DNA from: Neoceratodus forsteri
Lineage: Eukaryota > Chordata > Ceratodontiformes > Ceratodontidae
Assembly (NCBI GenBank): GCA_016271365.2
Contig: JADMNL010000028.1
Span: 95,077,501-95,141,500 of the forward strand
DNA length: 64,000 nt
Reading direction: 5' to 3'
In this document: positions 44,885 to 54,614 of the stretch, one piece after another
How positions within the stretch are numbered: position 1 is the stretch's first letter
Layout of the letters: every line of letters starts with the position of its first letter
Program-made: the position numbers and the translations under genes
Notes under the pieces: generated by a model
What the model was told of the DNA's origin: nothing
Database searches by the model: none
The model's input: the letters and a program-made list of their open reading frames with translations, nothing else

Positions 44885-45240
44885 TGGGACGTTTGCCATG
44901 CTGCGGTGGGCTCCCAGCGTGGCAGAAGGACGGCTGGGGGGGGGACGTGGAGCCAACGGGGGATTGGGCACCCTGTCGGCAATGGCATCTGTTGCCACAC
45001 TGGGGTGGGCTCCCACCATGGCACCCTGTACTCGAGGGGGAGACAGTGGAGCTGACGGGGGATTGGGCACCCCCATTGGCGACAGCATGGGGGGGAGAGA
45101 CAGTGGAGCCGACGGCGGATTGGGCACCCCCGTCAGCCATAAAACATTTTGCCACGCTGGGATGGGCTCCCAGAGTGGCACCTGTATGCTTTGGGGGGGC
45201 GTGGAGCCGACGGGATTGGGCACCCCCGACCGGACAGTGT
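44885..45240 (+). repeat. GC-rich minisatellite, about 90-110 bp unit
   Basis: GATTGGGCACCCC and GTGGAGCCGACGG recur four times with GGGCTCCCA.CGTGGCA-like segments, which are themselves short hairpins (CCACGCTGGGATGGGCTCCC / AGAGTGGCA). The repeat creates long open frames on both strands (for example 44785-45378), which I do not treat as genes. Confidence 0.75.
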
Positions 45241-45554
45241 GGGGGGAAGGGGAAGGTGCATGAGCACGCAGTGTGCGTGCGAGCGAGTGGGGGGAGAGCT
45301 CTGCTCACTCAAGTGGAGCTCTCCCTTTCAACTGTATGCCACTGCATTTTCAGCTGTCATAGACAGCTGGAGCAGTGATTGGCGCTCTGCCACCGTGCCT
45401 GCAAACACAATGACTCAGTTGGAAGAGGCTGATACACCTCTGGAAAACTCGTATGATGGCACTATGTTTCTTGCACATGTGTGCAAGCAAACATAAAAAT
45501 AGAAAACTAAAAACTAACATGAGAAGAACAATAAATCTAACAGGTAAATTTTAA

Positions 45555-46107
45555 AATGATCAACTTCTCAGTATTAGCATGGACGCTGAAAAAGCGTTTG
45601 ACTGCTTAGAATTGGGTTATATTAAAACTTTGCTCAAACATATAACTTCGGACCAAAATTCAGATAATGGATTGACTTTATATATCAGAATATCACAGCA
45701 AGAGTCAAAACAAATGGAGAACTATTGGATTTAATAAAACTACAGAGATGGGCTAAACAAGGTTGTCCGTTATCTCCACTCATTTTCACTATTGCTATAG
45801 AACCCTTAGCAATTGGCATAAGAAACAACAACAAAATACAAGGGTCAAAAATACAAGGGGAAGAACATAAGATCAGCTTGTACATCGATGGCATCTTAAT
45901 ATAGATGGAAAATTTAAATAAAATCTACACAGACAAACACAGCTCTAACATCACTCAGTAGCATATCTGGATATAAAATTTATTGGGAAAAAACAAAATT
46001 ATTAGAATCTAAAAAACACACCAATCCATTTCATCCTTCTCAAAATATTAACAAAGTACAAAAATTGAAATATCTGGAAGTATTCTTAGACAATAATGTA
46101 GAACAAC
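45555..46107 (+). pseudogene. L1 ORF2 RT palm fragment
   Basis: SISMDAEKAFDCLELGYIKT (about 45575-45640) is the first RT Asp block; QGCPLSPLIFTIAIEPLAI (about 45755-45810) follows, and the active site reads LYIDGIL near 45885 in place of YADD. LEYLEVFLDNNVEQL-like codons run up to the Harbinger insertion at 46111 and resume at 47670. Confidence 0.8.
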
Positions 46108-46110
46108 TAT

Positions 46111-47666
46111 GGGCTGGATATTCAGACTGCACCTGGCAGTGGCGCAAGCCTGGAAGCAGTGCAACTGGGATGTGCCGGGGCCAGGACCAGGTGATATTCA
46201 ATGGTGATGCGCCATGGCACAGCACCATTGAATATGGCACGGACAGCGCATGGCACAGTGGCACTGTGCCAGCGCAAGCCACAGATAGAGAGCACGGGGA
46301 TGCGCCAGCACAAATGCAGGTGCACTGGGTGCATCATCTATGATATTCAGCAGAGGGCATACAAATGAGGCCATAATATATGCAAGGCACAAATGGGGCC
46401 ATTTGCATGTCATTATGGCCCCATTTGAATGTGTTGCACAGGGCAGCCCAGTGAATTGTGCCTGGCGCCCTGCACAGAATGACATGTGCAGAGGGTTCCC
46501 GGGGCATCCCCCCCCCTTAGCTGCGATTGCCATTGATTGCTCTATGAAAGTCCCTGGCAGTCTAGTGGTACCCCCTCTCCCATGCTGCAATGGCTGGTGA
46601 ATATCCTTACAAACTCCTTGCTAGTCTAGTGGTACCCCCGCCCCTAGCCCTGATTGTGGTAAATCACCCAATGTAAAATTCTCTGGTGATCCAGTGGCAC
46701 CCCACCCTCCCACCCACACAGGACCCCTTGCCCACCCTGCTGTCCTCCAAAATCGGCGGGTGGCTGCAACTCCCACGTAATGCCTGGCCACCACCATATG
46801 ACAGGTGCAGTATGGGCTGTAAGCTCATTGATCCACAGTGTGGAGCAATGGGCTTATGGCCCATACTGTACCTGTTATACAGCAGGCGGCTGGGGCTATG
46901 CAGGAGGGTTGCAGCCACCTACCGATGACAGGGGGGAGCAGGGTGAGCAAGGGGTCCTGTGTGGGTGGGAGAGGTGGGGGGTGCCACTGGATCACCAGGG
47001 AATTTACATCGGGCAATTTACCATGATCATGGCAACGGGTTGGGGGGAGAGTACCACTAGACCACCAGGGACATTACATATGGTGATTTACCACAATCAG
47101 GGCTAGGGGCAGGGGGGTACCACTAGACTACCAGAAAGTTTGTAGGGATATTCACCAGCGATCATGGCAACAGGAGGGAGGGATGTACCACTAGACTACC
47201 AGGGAATGATTTCCTGTAGTGAAACGGCGATTGAGGTGATGGGAGGGAGCGGGGTACCACTAGACTACCAGGGATATGTGAATGCTTATGGATGGTGTTC
47301 TGGGTTGGTGGGTGGCCACCCACAGCTGGTGGCTGCTGTGTTGCACCCTGCAATACAGCAGCCCACATGTGGGTGACCAGGAGTCATTCCACTGATTTAC
47401 AGACTCAACTTTGAGCCCCCCCTATGCGGTGCAATGCATGGTTGTGCCAGCATATGTGCCGCACATCCTGGGCCAAATATCATGATGTGCTGCATATGCA
47501 CGGGCATGCCCCCTGCATCTGCACCGCATACACTTACATTGCGCCCGGCGCATTGGGATTTGCACTGTGCCAGGCAACCTTTTTAATACCTCACTGGGGG
47601 TGCAATGTGGGATTGTACCGGCGCAACTCTGTTGCACCATGAGCGACTCCTTTGAATATCCGGGCC
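46111..47666. mobile_element. Non-autonomous Harbinger element 1
   Basis: Left tip GGGCTGGATATTCAGA (46111 on), right tip TTTGAATATCCGGGCC (to 47666), flanked by TAT on both sides (46108-46110, 47667-47669). The tips share the GGGCC.GATATTCA motif with the autonomous block ending at 11310. Sub-terminal regions carry GATATTCAATGG and GCGCAAC words like that block. Removing it rejoins L1 ORF2 in frame. 1556 bp, no transposase. Confidence 0.88.
46545..47290. repeat. Inverted minisatellite arrays inside Harbinger element 1
   Basis: The left half has CCTGGCAGTCTAGTGGTACC-like units (about 46552, 46618, 46683). The right half has the same unit inverted as GGTACCACTAGACTACCAGG-like copies (about 46980, 47052, 47129, 47188, 47252), spaced near 60-75 bp. 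The two arrays could pair into a long hairpin. CTGCTGTATTGCAGGGTGC-like palindromic words lie near the centre. Confidence 0.75.
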
Positions 47667-47669
47667 TAT

Positions 47670-48488
47670 ATGTCAATAATTTTGAACCACTCATTAACAC
47701 AACTCAAATGGATCTCAGTCACTTGTAGTCACTTCCACTAACCCTAACAGGAAGAGTGAATATTATAAAGATGAATACCCTAATGAAATATTTTTCCAAA
47801 CCCTCTCAATAATTTTGCATAATAATTTCTTCAAAAAAACTGAAAAAATGATAAAGACATTTTTATGGATAGGTGAAAAAACATGTCTAAAAATAGAAAG
47901 TTAAACATATTCCAAAACCTAGGTGGCCCATCACTTCCTAATTTATATTGGTACTGCCAAGCAGTGAATCTATCCACAATATTAGAATGGTTTCATCAAG
48001 AAAGATTTAAACCAGCACGCCAGATAGAAGCACGCTCCACACCCTACGAAAGTATAAAACACATTTTATATGCAGGCCCATATCACTTAAAAATTAATAC
48101 AATTTGCATGTCTATGGTAACCACTTGTAAAATATGAGACAATATCATAGATAAAATACAATTTCAATGGCGTATATCCCCCTATACCCCATATTTCTGA
48201 ATGGCCCATTTATTTCCTCCACTATGGATCCAGGATTTAAAACCTGGCAATCACATGGCTTAAATGAAATAAATCAATTATTTAACAATATGGGCTTATT
48301 ACATTTTGATACTATAAAGCGAAGACATAATTTACCCAATACCCACTTTTTTTAGATTCTTACAAATAAGAGATTTTAAAGAAAAAAAAGAATATGGTGC
48401 AATAAGCCCACGATGAAATGAATCTGAATATCAATTGATATTAACTAATAATTCAAAACTCATATCAAAATTCTATGCAATTTTACAA
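47670..48488 (+). pseudogene. L1 ORF2 thumb and connection region
   Basis: Plus-strand text reads FKKTEKMIKTFLWIGEKTCL (about 47835-47890), the L1 'FIW.GKK.R' block, then QNLGGPSLPNLYWYCQAVNL and LEWFHQERFKPARQIEAR (47883-48040). Several stops are present. It ends where a CR1 fragment starts. Confidence 0.78.
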
Positions 48489-48489
48489 A

Positions 48490-49042
48490 CATACGAAATG
48501 CCAGCAGAAACAGGCCTCACGATCTATCAAGCCTGCTTGTTTGTGGAGCTAGCCCCTCAACTTGCAGCTGCCCCGCCCCCCCACTCTGTCCCACCCCTTC
48601 TTAAATCTGCTCACCATTTTATAGGATACCACTTCCTCGGCAGAGTATTCCACTTGTTCACCACCCTTTCCATGAAAAAGTGTCTCCTGATTTCCCTCCT
48701 GAATCCCCCCCCATCTCAGCCGATGCCCTCTTGTGTCCCTCCCCCTTTTGATCTGGAAAATCTCTTCTGTATTAGTCTTGTTTATTCCCTTTAAGTATTT
48801 AAAGATTTCAGTCATATCCCCCTATCCCTCTTTTCCTCCAGGGTATACATGTTCAGCTCCCCCATCCTCTCCTCATAGGACTTTCCCTTCATTCCCCAGA
48901 TCATCTTTGTTGCCCTACACTGCACCCCCTCCAACAATCTGATGTCCTTCTTCAGGAATGGACACCAGTACTATATGCAGTATTCCTGGCGTGGCCTGAC
49001 CAATGACCTGTACAAGGGAAGGATCACCTCCCTGTTCCTGGA
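48490..49042 (-). mobile_element. CR1 LINE 3' fragment inserted in L1
   Basis: On plus, the tail begins TGCCAGCAGAAACAGGCC and GATCTATCAAGCCTGCTTG, matching inverted copies of the tail at 28740-28801. On minus, MTEIFKYLKGINKTNTEEIF and FKKGWDRVGGRGSC are CR1 ORF2 C-terminal blocks. Both junctions have a CAAAC-like repeat. About 550 bp. Confidence 0.83.
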
Positions 49043-49655
49043 CAAGCAAACTTCGGTTAGACATTAAACACATTAAAACAGAAATGGGAAGAAAAACAAA
49101 GTGCCTCAATTAGAGATGAAAAATGGTCACAAATTATGAATTTAAAAAACTTTTGTATATTATCAACCAGATTATCACAAATATACTTTAACATAATTCA
49201 TTGAATCTACTACACACCACATAGAATTAATTTATTGAATCCAAATCACCCAAATTACTGTTTCAGATGTAAATCTGAAAATGGCACATCAGAGCACATG
49301 CTACTATACTGTGACAAACTGAAATCTTACTGGGAGAAAATTATAGATACATTGTTTAAAATTACATCTATCCACCTAAAAAAGACAGCAAAAGTTTATT
49401 TCTAACAATGGGCTACCTGATGGATAAATGTAATACTTCTCAACAAAGGTTATTAATACTAAGTGTAATCAACGCACACAAATGTGTCTTACTGATATGG
49501 AAAGATATATTGCCACCAGACTATAAGGTATGGATGAATATAATGAATGATACGTATAAATTAGAAAAAGTACATTATATCCTAACAGAGCAGTATGATT
49601 CATTCAATAAGTTATGGTGTAATTTTAGTAATTATATAAAAACAAATGACATGTT
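49043..49655 (+). pseudogene. L1 ORF2 C-terminal zinc-knuckle region
   Basis: RINLLNPNHPNYCFRCKSEN then GTSEHMLLYCDKLKSYWEKI (about 49225-49345) form the C-x2-C ... H-x4-C motif found at the C-terminus of L1/Tx1 ORF2. Stops follow at about 49402. The rest is degraded C-terminal tail up to a short CR1 piece. Confidence 0.82.
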
Positions 49656-49908
49656 GGAGAAATTATGAGACCAATGGTGAGCTGGTTCAGAGATCCACAG
49701 TGGAGGGCTTCAAGAGAGGGTGGGACAGACACAGAAAGCGGATGTATCAGGTGATGGCCTGGCCCAGGGGGCTGGGGATGGATGATAGGGATTTCTGGAA
49801 TACAAGGTGGGGAGGGCTCCGGCACCCAACTAGGGATCTGAGGTTCGAGCAGACTCGATAAACTGTAAGGCCTAATCTGCTGGCAACTAGTATGTTAGTA
49901 TGTTAACA
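49656..49908 (+). mobile_element. CR1 LINE 3' tail fragment inserted in L1
   Basis: The C-terminal block GFKRGWDRHRKR, then TCGAGCAGACTCGATAAAC and CTGCTGGCAACTAGTATG. This is the same tail type as 12973 and 28801. About 250 bp, strongly 5'-truncated. Its tail ends in a TATGTTAGTATGTTAAC repeat. Confidence 0.78.
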
Positions 49909-50106
49909 TGGTTACATGCATATTTGAGCTGAACTTTTACTATTATTAACAAAGATGGTATAACAAATGAAAACTGACAAATATTAACACTGTTTATAAA
50001 TGTATAACAATGAATATGATGAAAGTGTAAAGAGTTGAACCTTGATTTATGATTTTGACTAATAAAAAACAAAACAAAACAAAAAAAAAGGCGGGACTAT
50101 GACCTG
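49909..50106 (+). other. L1 3' UTR, A-rich tail and target duplication
   Basis: AT-rich 3' UTR ending in AATAAAAAACAAAACAAAAC and an A-run (50061-50090), then GGGACTATGACCTG (50093-50106), the right copy of the duplication at 34960-34973. Confidence 0.9.
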
Positions 50107-50926
50107 GAGCCAATACTTTGAGTCGATAAAGAGAGTTGCAGGCTTGCAGCCCAGGGGACTGTGTGCAGTTGCTCATAGTGTTGCCCCACCCATGCCCGTG
50201 ACATTGTAGCTGAACATTGCCAAACCCTGCACCTCCTGTGACAGACAAATGGACAGAGAAAGAGAGAGAGAGAGACTGTGAAAATGAGAGCCCTCGCATG
50301 TAAATCGAATTCGTGCAGTCAGCTCAAACAATGTTTAGGGCCCCCCCCCCCGACAGAGTGATCTCATGGACAGAGGAAGGTGGTATAGTTTAGCACCCAG
50401 TACAGAGTGGCAGAGGGAAATAGTGAGTAGTGCATTGCACTGAGCAGGAAAGAGAGACCGAGCGCGAGGTGAATGAAAAAGACACACAGTGACAGTGGGG
50501 CGTGTAATGCAGAATGTCCTCTCTGTCTGTCAGTGTGTTGACTGGTGCTCATTTACCCGTGTTCGTGACATTATGCAGGGGAGAGATGGAGCCGTGTGTG
50601 CTTTGGAGAAAGAAACACACAGTGGTAGAGAGCGAGAGCCAGCACCAGAGACAGAAAGCCACACAGACACATTGGAAGAGATAAAGAGTGAGAGTCAGAG
50701 GCAAGGCATGAATATATAATGTGTGTTATGAATATAGAAATGTGACAAAGTATTTTAGCACAGTATGTGTGGCCTTTCTGTGGTCATAAAGTAATTAATA
50801 TATGCCTGACTTGTGGGGACCACTTTTCAGCGTGGCAGGATACACTGACATTTTCAGTCTTTAAACAGCAGAAAAAAACCTTTAAGTATTTTTTTTTGTT
50901 TGTTCAACATAACCCATGTTATTAGT
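50107..50926. other. Continuation of the dispersed repeat hit by L1
   Basis: Purine-rich AGAGAGAGA segments at 50255-50275 and around 50620-50700 and a C-run at 50341-50352 resemble 34785-34920. No gene-like frame. This is probably the right part of the unit that starts near 34055. Confidence 0.4.
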
Positions 50927-51077
50927 GCAATAACCCACTCCAGGGTATGGGGTTATTGGGGATTAATCAACACCCCGGGTGCTGTGAGGACACTCAGTCT
51001 GCAGCCTCATGCATCACAACACACCAGGGGTGTTGATTAATCCCCAGTAACCCCATACCATGTCATTGGTTATTGCT
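50927..51077. mobile_element. Palindromic foldback element, about 150 bp
   Basis: GGTATGGGGTTATTGGGGAT with TAATCAACACCCC (50944-50976) is complementary to 51027-51059 with one mismatch. The arms extend outward through GCAATAACC / GGTTATTGC, giving limits near 50927 and 51077. The loop is about 50 bp. No coding content. It is distinct in sequence from the palindromes at 17922 and 42085. Confidence 0.78.
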
Positions 51078-51355
51078 TACCTATATGATCTCCATGGGCT
51101 TGCACCCTCTGACAGGGCCTAAAGGACAGCACATCTCATGCCCCTGTTGAGACACACATCTGCTTGGAGCAGGGGGTTCCACAGTGGGGCCTGAGTGTAC
51201 CAGGTCCTTACTCTGACAGCATAGCAGATTGATTTATTTCCTCCTATGGTCATGGCAACATGCATGATCTGCTAATTGTGTGAGTCCAATCCTTGAAGCC
51301 TCTCACCTCCCAGTTCTGTACAGGGCCTCTATCAGTCTCAGGCACTGCAGTGTTT

Positions 51356-51700
51356 TAATAATAATAATAATAATAATAACTGTATTTTTATCAGGTGCAA
51401 TTCACAATAGTATCAAAGCACCTTTACACAGTAAAATCTTAAACTCATAATAATGTTAAATCAGGCAAGATCAGATTCACAAGCTAAAATTCTGGATAAG
51501 CAAGGGAAAATAAATATGTTTTGAGAGCAGCTTTAAAGCTTTGGCACGAGTCAATAATCCCCCCACCAAAAAGAGGAAGCAGGCACCCCACCACAAGGTG
51601 TCACTGCTGTAGTAGGTGACAGCATCTCTAGACAGCTTTTTTGCCCAGCCTGACCACCTGACTCTAGTGACCTGAGTCTGTTACCAGACCTGTTTCATCT
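51356..51700. repeat. (TAA)n microsatellite next to a dispersed repeat
   Basis: ATA/TAA triplets run 51356-51379, followed by a stretch (TTTTTATCAGGTGCAATTCA, CAAAGCACCTTTACAC) resembling repeats that often start with such a microsatellite. Family is not identified. Confidence 0.4.
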
Positions 51701-52916
51701 GGTTGCAGGACCACATCGGCAACGCAGGTCATGACATTTTTGCCAAACTTATGTTACAGCTATGCAAAAGTTTCAAATTCCCCTTCCACAGGAATTTTGC
51801 AGATTTTCAGAAATGCAAGGGAATTCTGTTGGAACCTGAATTCCAAAATCCCAAAAGTGCCATTTTTTCCAAACTACTGTATAGATATGGAATTTGCGGT
51901 TCAAATAAACAGTGGTCTAATATTCTGCAGTTTACGAAAACTGTAGCTTCATCCACAAACCACAGAATATTATTCTGTGGATTACATAAGCAATGGATTA
52001 TTATTCCGCAGTTTACATAGAAATGCTTTTCAGAATTATGTGGAATTACAAAAGAAATAAGCATTTTGGAAGCAGAACTGCCATTCTGCACACATTTTAC
52101 CAGTGTAATTCTGCATTCCAGACAGCTGTAAATTGTTTTATGAAAATACCAGATAAAGGGAATAACTGATCTTTAACTTTTTTCTCTTTTCTATTTTTTA
52201 GTAACTTTCAGGCAGTGGCATAAGTTTGCACTTGTACCGATAGTTCAAAGAATAGCAGGTTTATGACTTCTGAAATTGTGTTCTCTATGATTTTTTTTTA
52301 TCAATAAAATGTCACTGAATTACCAAAACAAACAGTAAACTTAGTATAAGGTAACAATCCTAGGATGTATAGTAAATACATAAATAACAGTATCAAAACA
52401 TTTAAATACAATAACATTTAAATATACTGAATTATTATTGTCTTTTTTCTATACCATATAAAGTAAATCTTACTTTAAAACTCTATCATCATCCTAGTAC
52501 TATAATAACATCTGTTTTTGTTATTAACATTTTCCCTTCTTTCTTTTCTAAGAGGAGAGAGGGCTAGAAAGAAATACAGGGAGGGAGGGAGGAGGGGAGA
52601 GAGAGAGAGAGAGAGAGAGACGGATCAAGTTTTATAAAAAAAAGATCAATGTGGCTTTTTTTATGACTGGTCCTACTCACGAGGGCACAATTTACTGTCT
52701 TCATCACTTAATTAGGAAGCTAGCATTAAGAATATTGGAAGGCTTATGGGTCGCATGAATTTAATTTTCTCATTCTGTATAATTTCCCAAGCTCATGGGG
52801 AAGTGGGGTATGGGTAAGTTTGTATTTGTTTGAATGTTGGCCCCTTTCTTATTCATATATGTTTCTCCTGACAAATAATAGAGACTGTTTCTATTAGTTA
52901 GTTAGTTAGTTATTTA
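51701..52916. other. Unassigned AT-rich sequence with (GA)n
   Basis: GA repeats at 52573-52621. Around 51900-52020 there are several CTGTGGATTA / CTGCAGTTTAC-like imperfect repeats. TTAGTTAGTTAGTTAGTTAT lies at 52895-52915, at the edge of a SINE. No gene seen. Confidence 0.4.
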
Positions 52917-53240
52917 GTTTTTGTTGACCGGGTAAGTGCACTAGACAAATCCTGCCTATTTTCAGGCACGACCCGGGGGAGGGGGATACAGATGAATGCC
53001 AACTGACATTTAACCAGATTAAGCTGTTGGTGGTATTTTTAGTGAATAAGGGAAATTTGGCCAGGACACCAGAGAAATTCCCCTACACTTTTTCGATAAG
53101 TGCCATGGGATCTTTAACATCCACCTGAACTACCATCAATCCAGGCAGATGGGACCTCGGTTTTAACGTCTCATCCGAAAGACGGCACCTCAGAATTAAA
53201 TCTCTATTAAAGAGTGAAATGTTATTAGTAGCCAGCTACT
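52917..53240 (-). mobile_element. SINE body fragment, minus strand
   Basis: Read on minus: CCGTCTTTCGGATGAGACGT, GTTCAGGTGGATGTTAAAGA, TCCCATGGCACTTATCG and GGGGAATTTC match the body of the SINE at 17371-17797. The tRNA-like head is missing, so the copy is 5'-truncated. It ends near CAGGATTTGTC. Confidence 0.75.
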
Positions 53241-53443
53241 ACTTTCTGTTTCATCAGACTGTTTTCGTTTAGGCAACTAAAATACTTTCTACATGATACA
53301 AAATGTGCAATGTGTGTCATATGTTTCTGCTTGGAGACTGACTAACTAGCTGTTCCCCATCTCTCCTCCTCATCACTGTGAACTCACTGACAGTGACATC
53401 ACATCTGGCTAAGGCAAGCCACGCACCCTCTGCCAGATATATT

Positions 53444-53965
53444 AAAAACTAGGGGATGGCCCATCCAGTCGTTTACATAGAAACATAGAATTTGTCAGCA
53501 GAAATGGACTGCTTGGCCCACCTAGTCTGCCCCAATGTTCCCTGCCTAATCTGATTCCCCAGACCTTACTTGATCTCTGGCGACCCTCCTTCCCTCCTCC
53601 CTGCCTGTTTTCTATTATGCCCCTAAGTCTATCACATGCATGTTTAAAGACTCCGCACTGTTTTGGTCTCCATTACTTCTGCTAGCAGTCTGTTCCAGGC
53701 ATCTACCACCCTTTCAGTGAAGAAATATTTCCTCCCATCTTCCTCAACTCCTCCCCCCAGCTTCATCACACATTTTCTGGTCCTGGTGCTCTTTTTAATT
53801 TGAAAGAGATTCCCCTCCTGTACCCTGTTCACTCCTGTGAGGTACTTGTAGGTCTCTCATGTCACCTCTTGCCCTCCTCTCATCCAGGGTTTACATGTGA
53901 TCCCTCAGACTGCTTACATATGGCAGTGGGTAAGCCCCATTTCTATCCAGTGATGAGGCCTCTAG
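53444..53965 (+). repeat. Second copy of the dispersed repeat seen at 34055, interrupted by CR1
   Basis: ATATTAAAAACTAGGGGATG (53447 on), then after the CR1, TTACATATGGCAGTGGGTAA with GCCCCATTT and CCAGTGATGAGGCC (53914-53965). The order matches 34058-34190, giving a pre-CR1 repeat of at least 150 bp. Confidence 0.6.
53480..53913 (-). mobile_element. CR1 LINE 3' fragment with 7-bp target duplication
   Basis: TTACATA lies at 53473-53479 and 53914-53920. The plus strand begins GAAACATAGAATTTGTCAGC, the CR1 tail. On minus, MNRVQEGNLFQIKKSTRTRK and FTERVVDAWNRLLAEV are C-terminal ORF2 blocks. About 430 bp. Confidence 0.83.
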
Positions 53966-54614
53966 TTTTACTATATACAGTCTTTATGAAGAGAGGTCAC
54001 AATGCTAAGGAAGAATACTGGACCATACAAAGAAGAACAGCACTGGAGATCTCAGTGTCTGGGTAGAGATTAAAACTCTTCTACGTATCACAGCTAATTA
54101 GGAATGAGAGAACGATTCCGACAAATTCAGAATCTCTCAGAACCTCTCTGCAAAATAGCCTTATTAGAACCTTTTTTCAAATTCTGAAAAGGTTCTGATC
54201 TTTTTTTAAATTTTGATTTTGGACATTAATGTACTCCCTCAACAGTTCTTTATCCTGAAAAGGCTGTGGGTGATGATAAGATCAAGAAAGAAGGCTGGAG
54301 TGAGGAAAGAACCCATGAACCAGGTCTGTATTAAGTGGCCATGATCACAGAGGCATTGCAGAAGGGGCACTAATTAGCTATATGACGCCAAGTATATTTA
54401 GCAGGACTCTAAGGTATGCTTGCAATACTATTATTTCCTTTCACTGGCAATAGTTTTTGAGTGACAATCTAAGTTAAAATTTGTTTTTCTACTTTAAATC
54501 AGTATAAAACTAAAAGAGTCTGAAGGTTTTGCTATGGCTTGGATAATTGTTAGAACTTCTCATTGCTCATCAGAATCATTCAGAACCTCAGAACCTTTTG
54601 TGGTTCTCCAATTG
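53966..54614. other. Unassigned sequence
   Basis: No gene. Around 54110-54200 and 54550-54600 short repeats of TCTCAGAACCT / TCAGAACCTTTT occur in loosely inverted positions. No family is recognised. Confidence 0.35.

Larger units (their letters stand above)
42441..45500. mobile_element. Satellite-bearing insertion of unknown class in L1
   Basis: The L1 RT stops at AAACAAGCA near 42445 and resumes after GCAAGCAAACAT near 45495, so about 3.05 kb is inserted. It holds an imperfect inverted GC-rich block (42545-42900), a 298-bp tandem array (42925-44640) and a GC-rich minisatellite (44885-45240), with no transposase or RT motif. Short CAAGCA matches at both junctions could be a target duplication. 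AGTGCC occurs near each end in inverted orientation, which is too little to assign a family. Confidence 0.6.
34974..50092 (+). mobile_element. L1/Tx1-type LINE, plus strand, with 14-bp target duplication
   Basis: GGGACTATGACCTG occurs at 34960-34973 and again at 50093-50106, directly after an A-rich tail (50061-50090). Between them, plus-strand L1 ORF2 pieces appear in order: endonuclease (35617-36190, 37475-37774), RT start (41249-41800), RT (42241-42440, 45560-46107), thumb and C-terminus (47670-48488, 49043-49655) and 3' UTR (49909-50060). ORF1 is absent; 34974-35616 is purine-rich. About 10 kb of the 15 kb is later insertions. The duplication and tail are those expected from target-primed reverse transcription. 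Confidence 0.93.

Noticed and set aside
44800..45240. CpG island of a host gene promoter
   Set aside because: High GC comes from the minisatellite, with no gene or exon next to it.
44785..45378. Open frames of about 200 codons on both strands
   Set aside because: They arise from the GC-rich minisatellite whose unit keeps several frames open.
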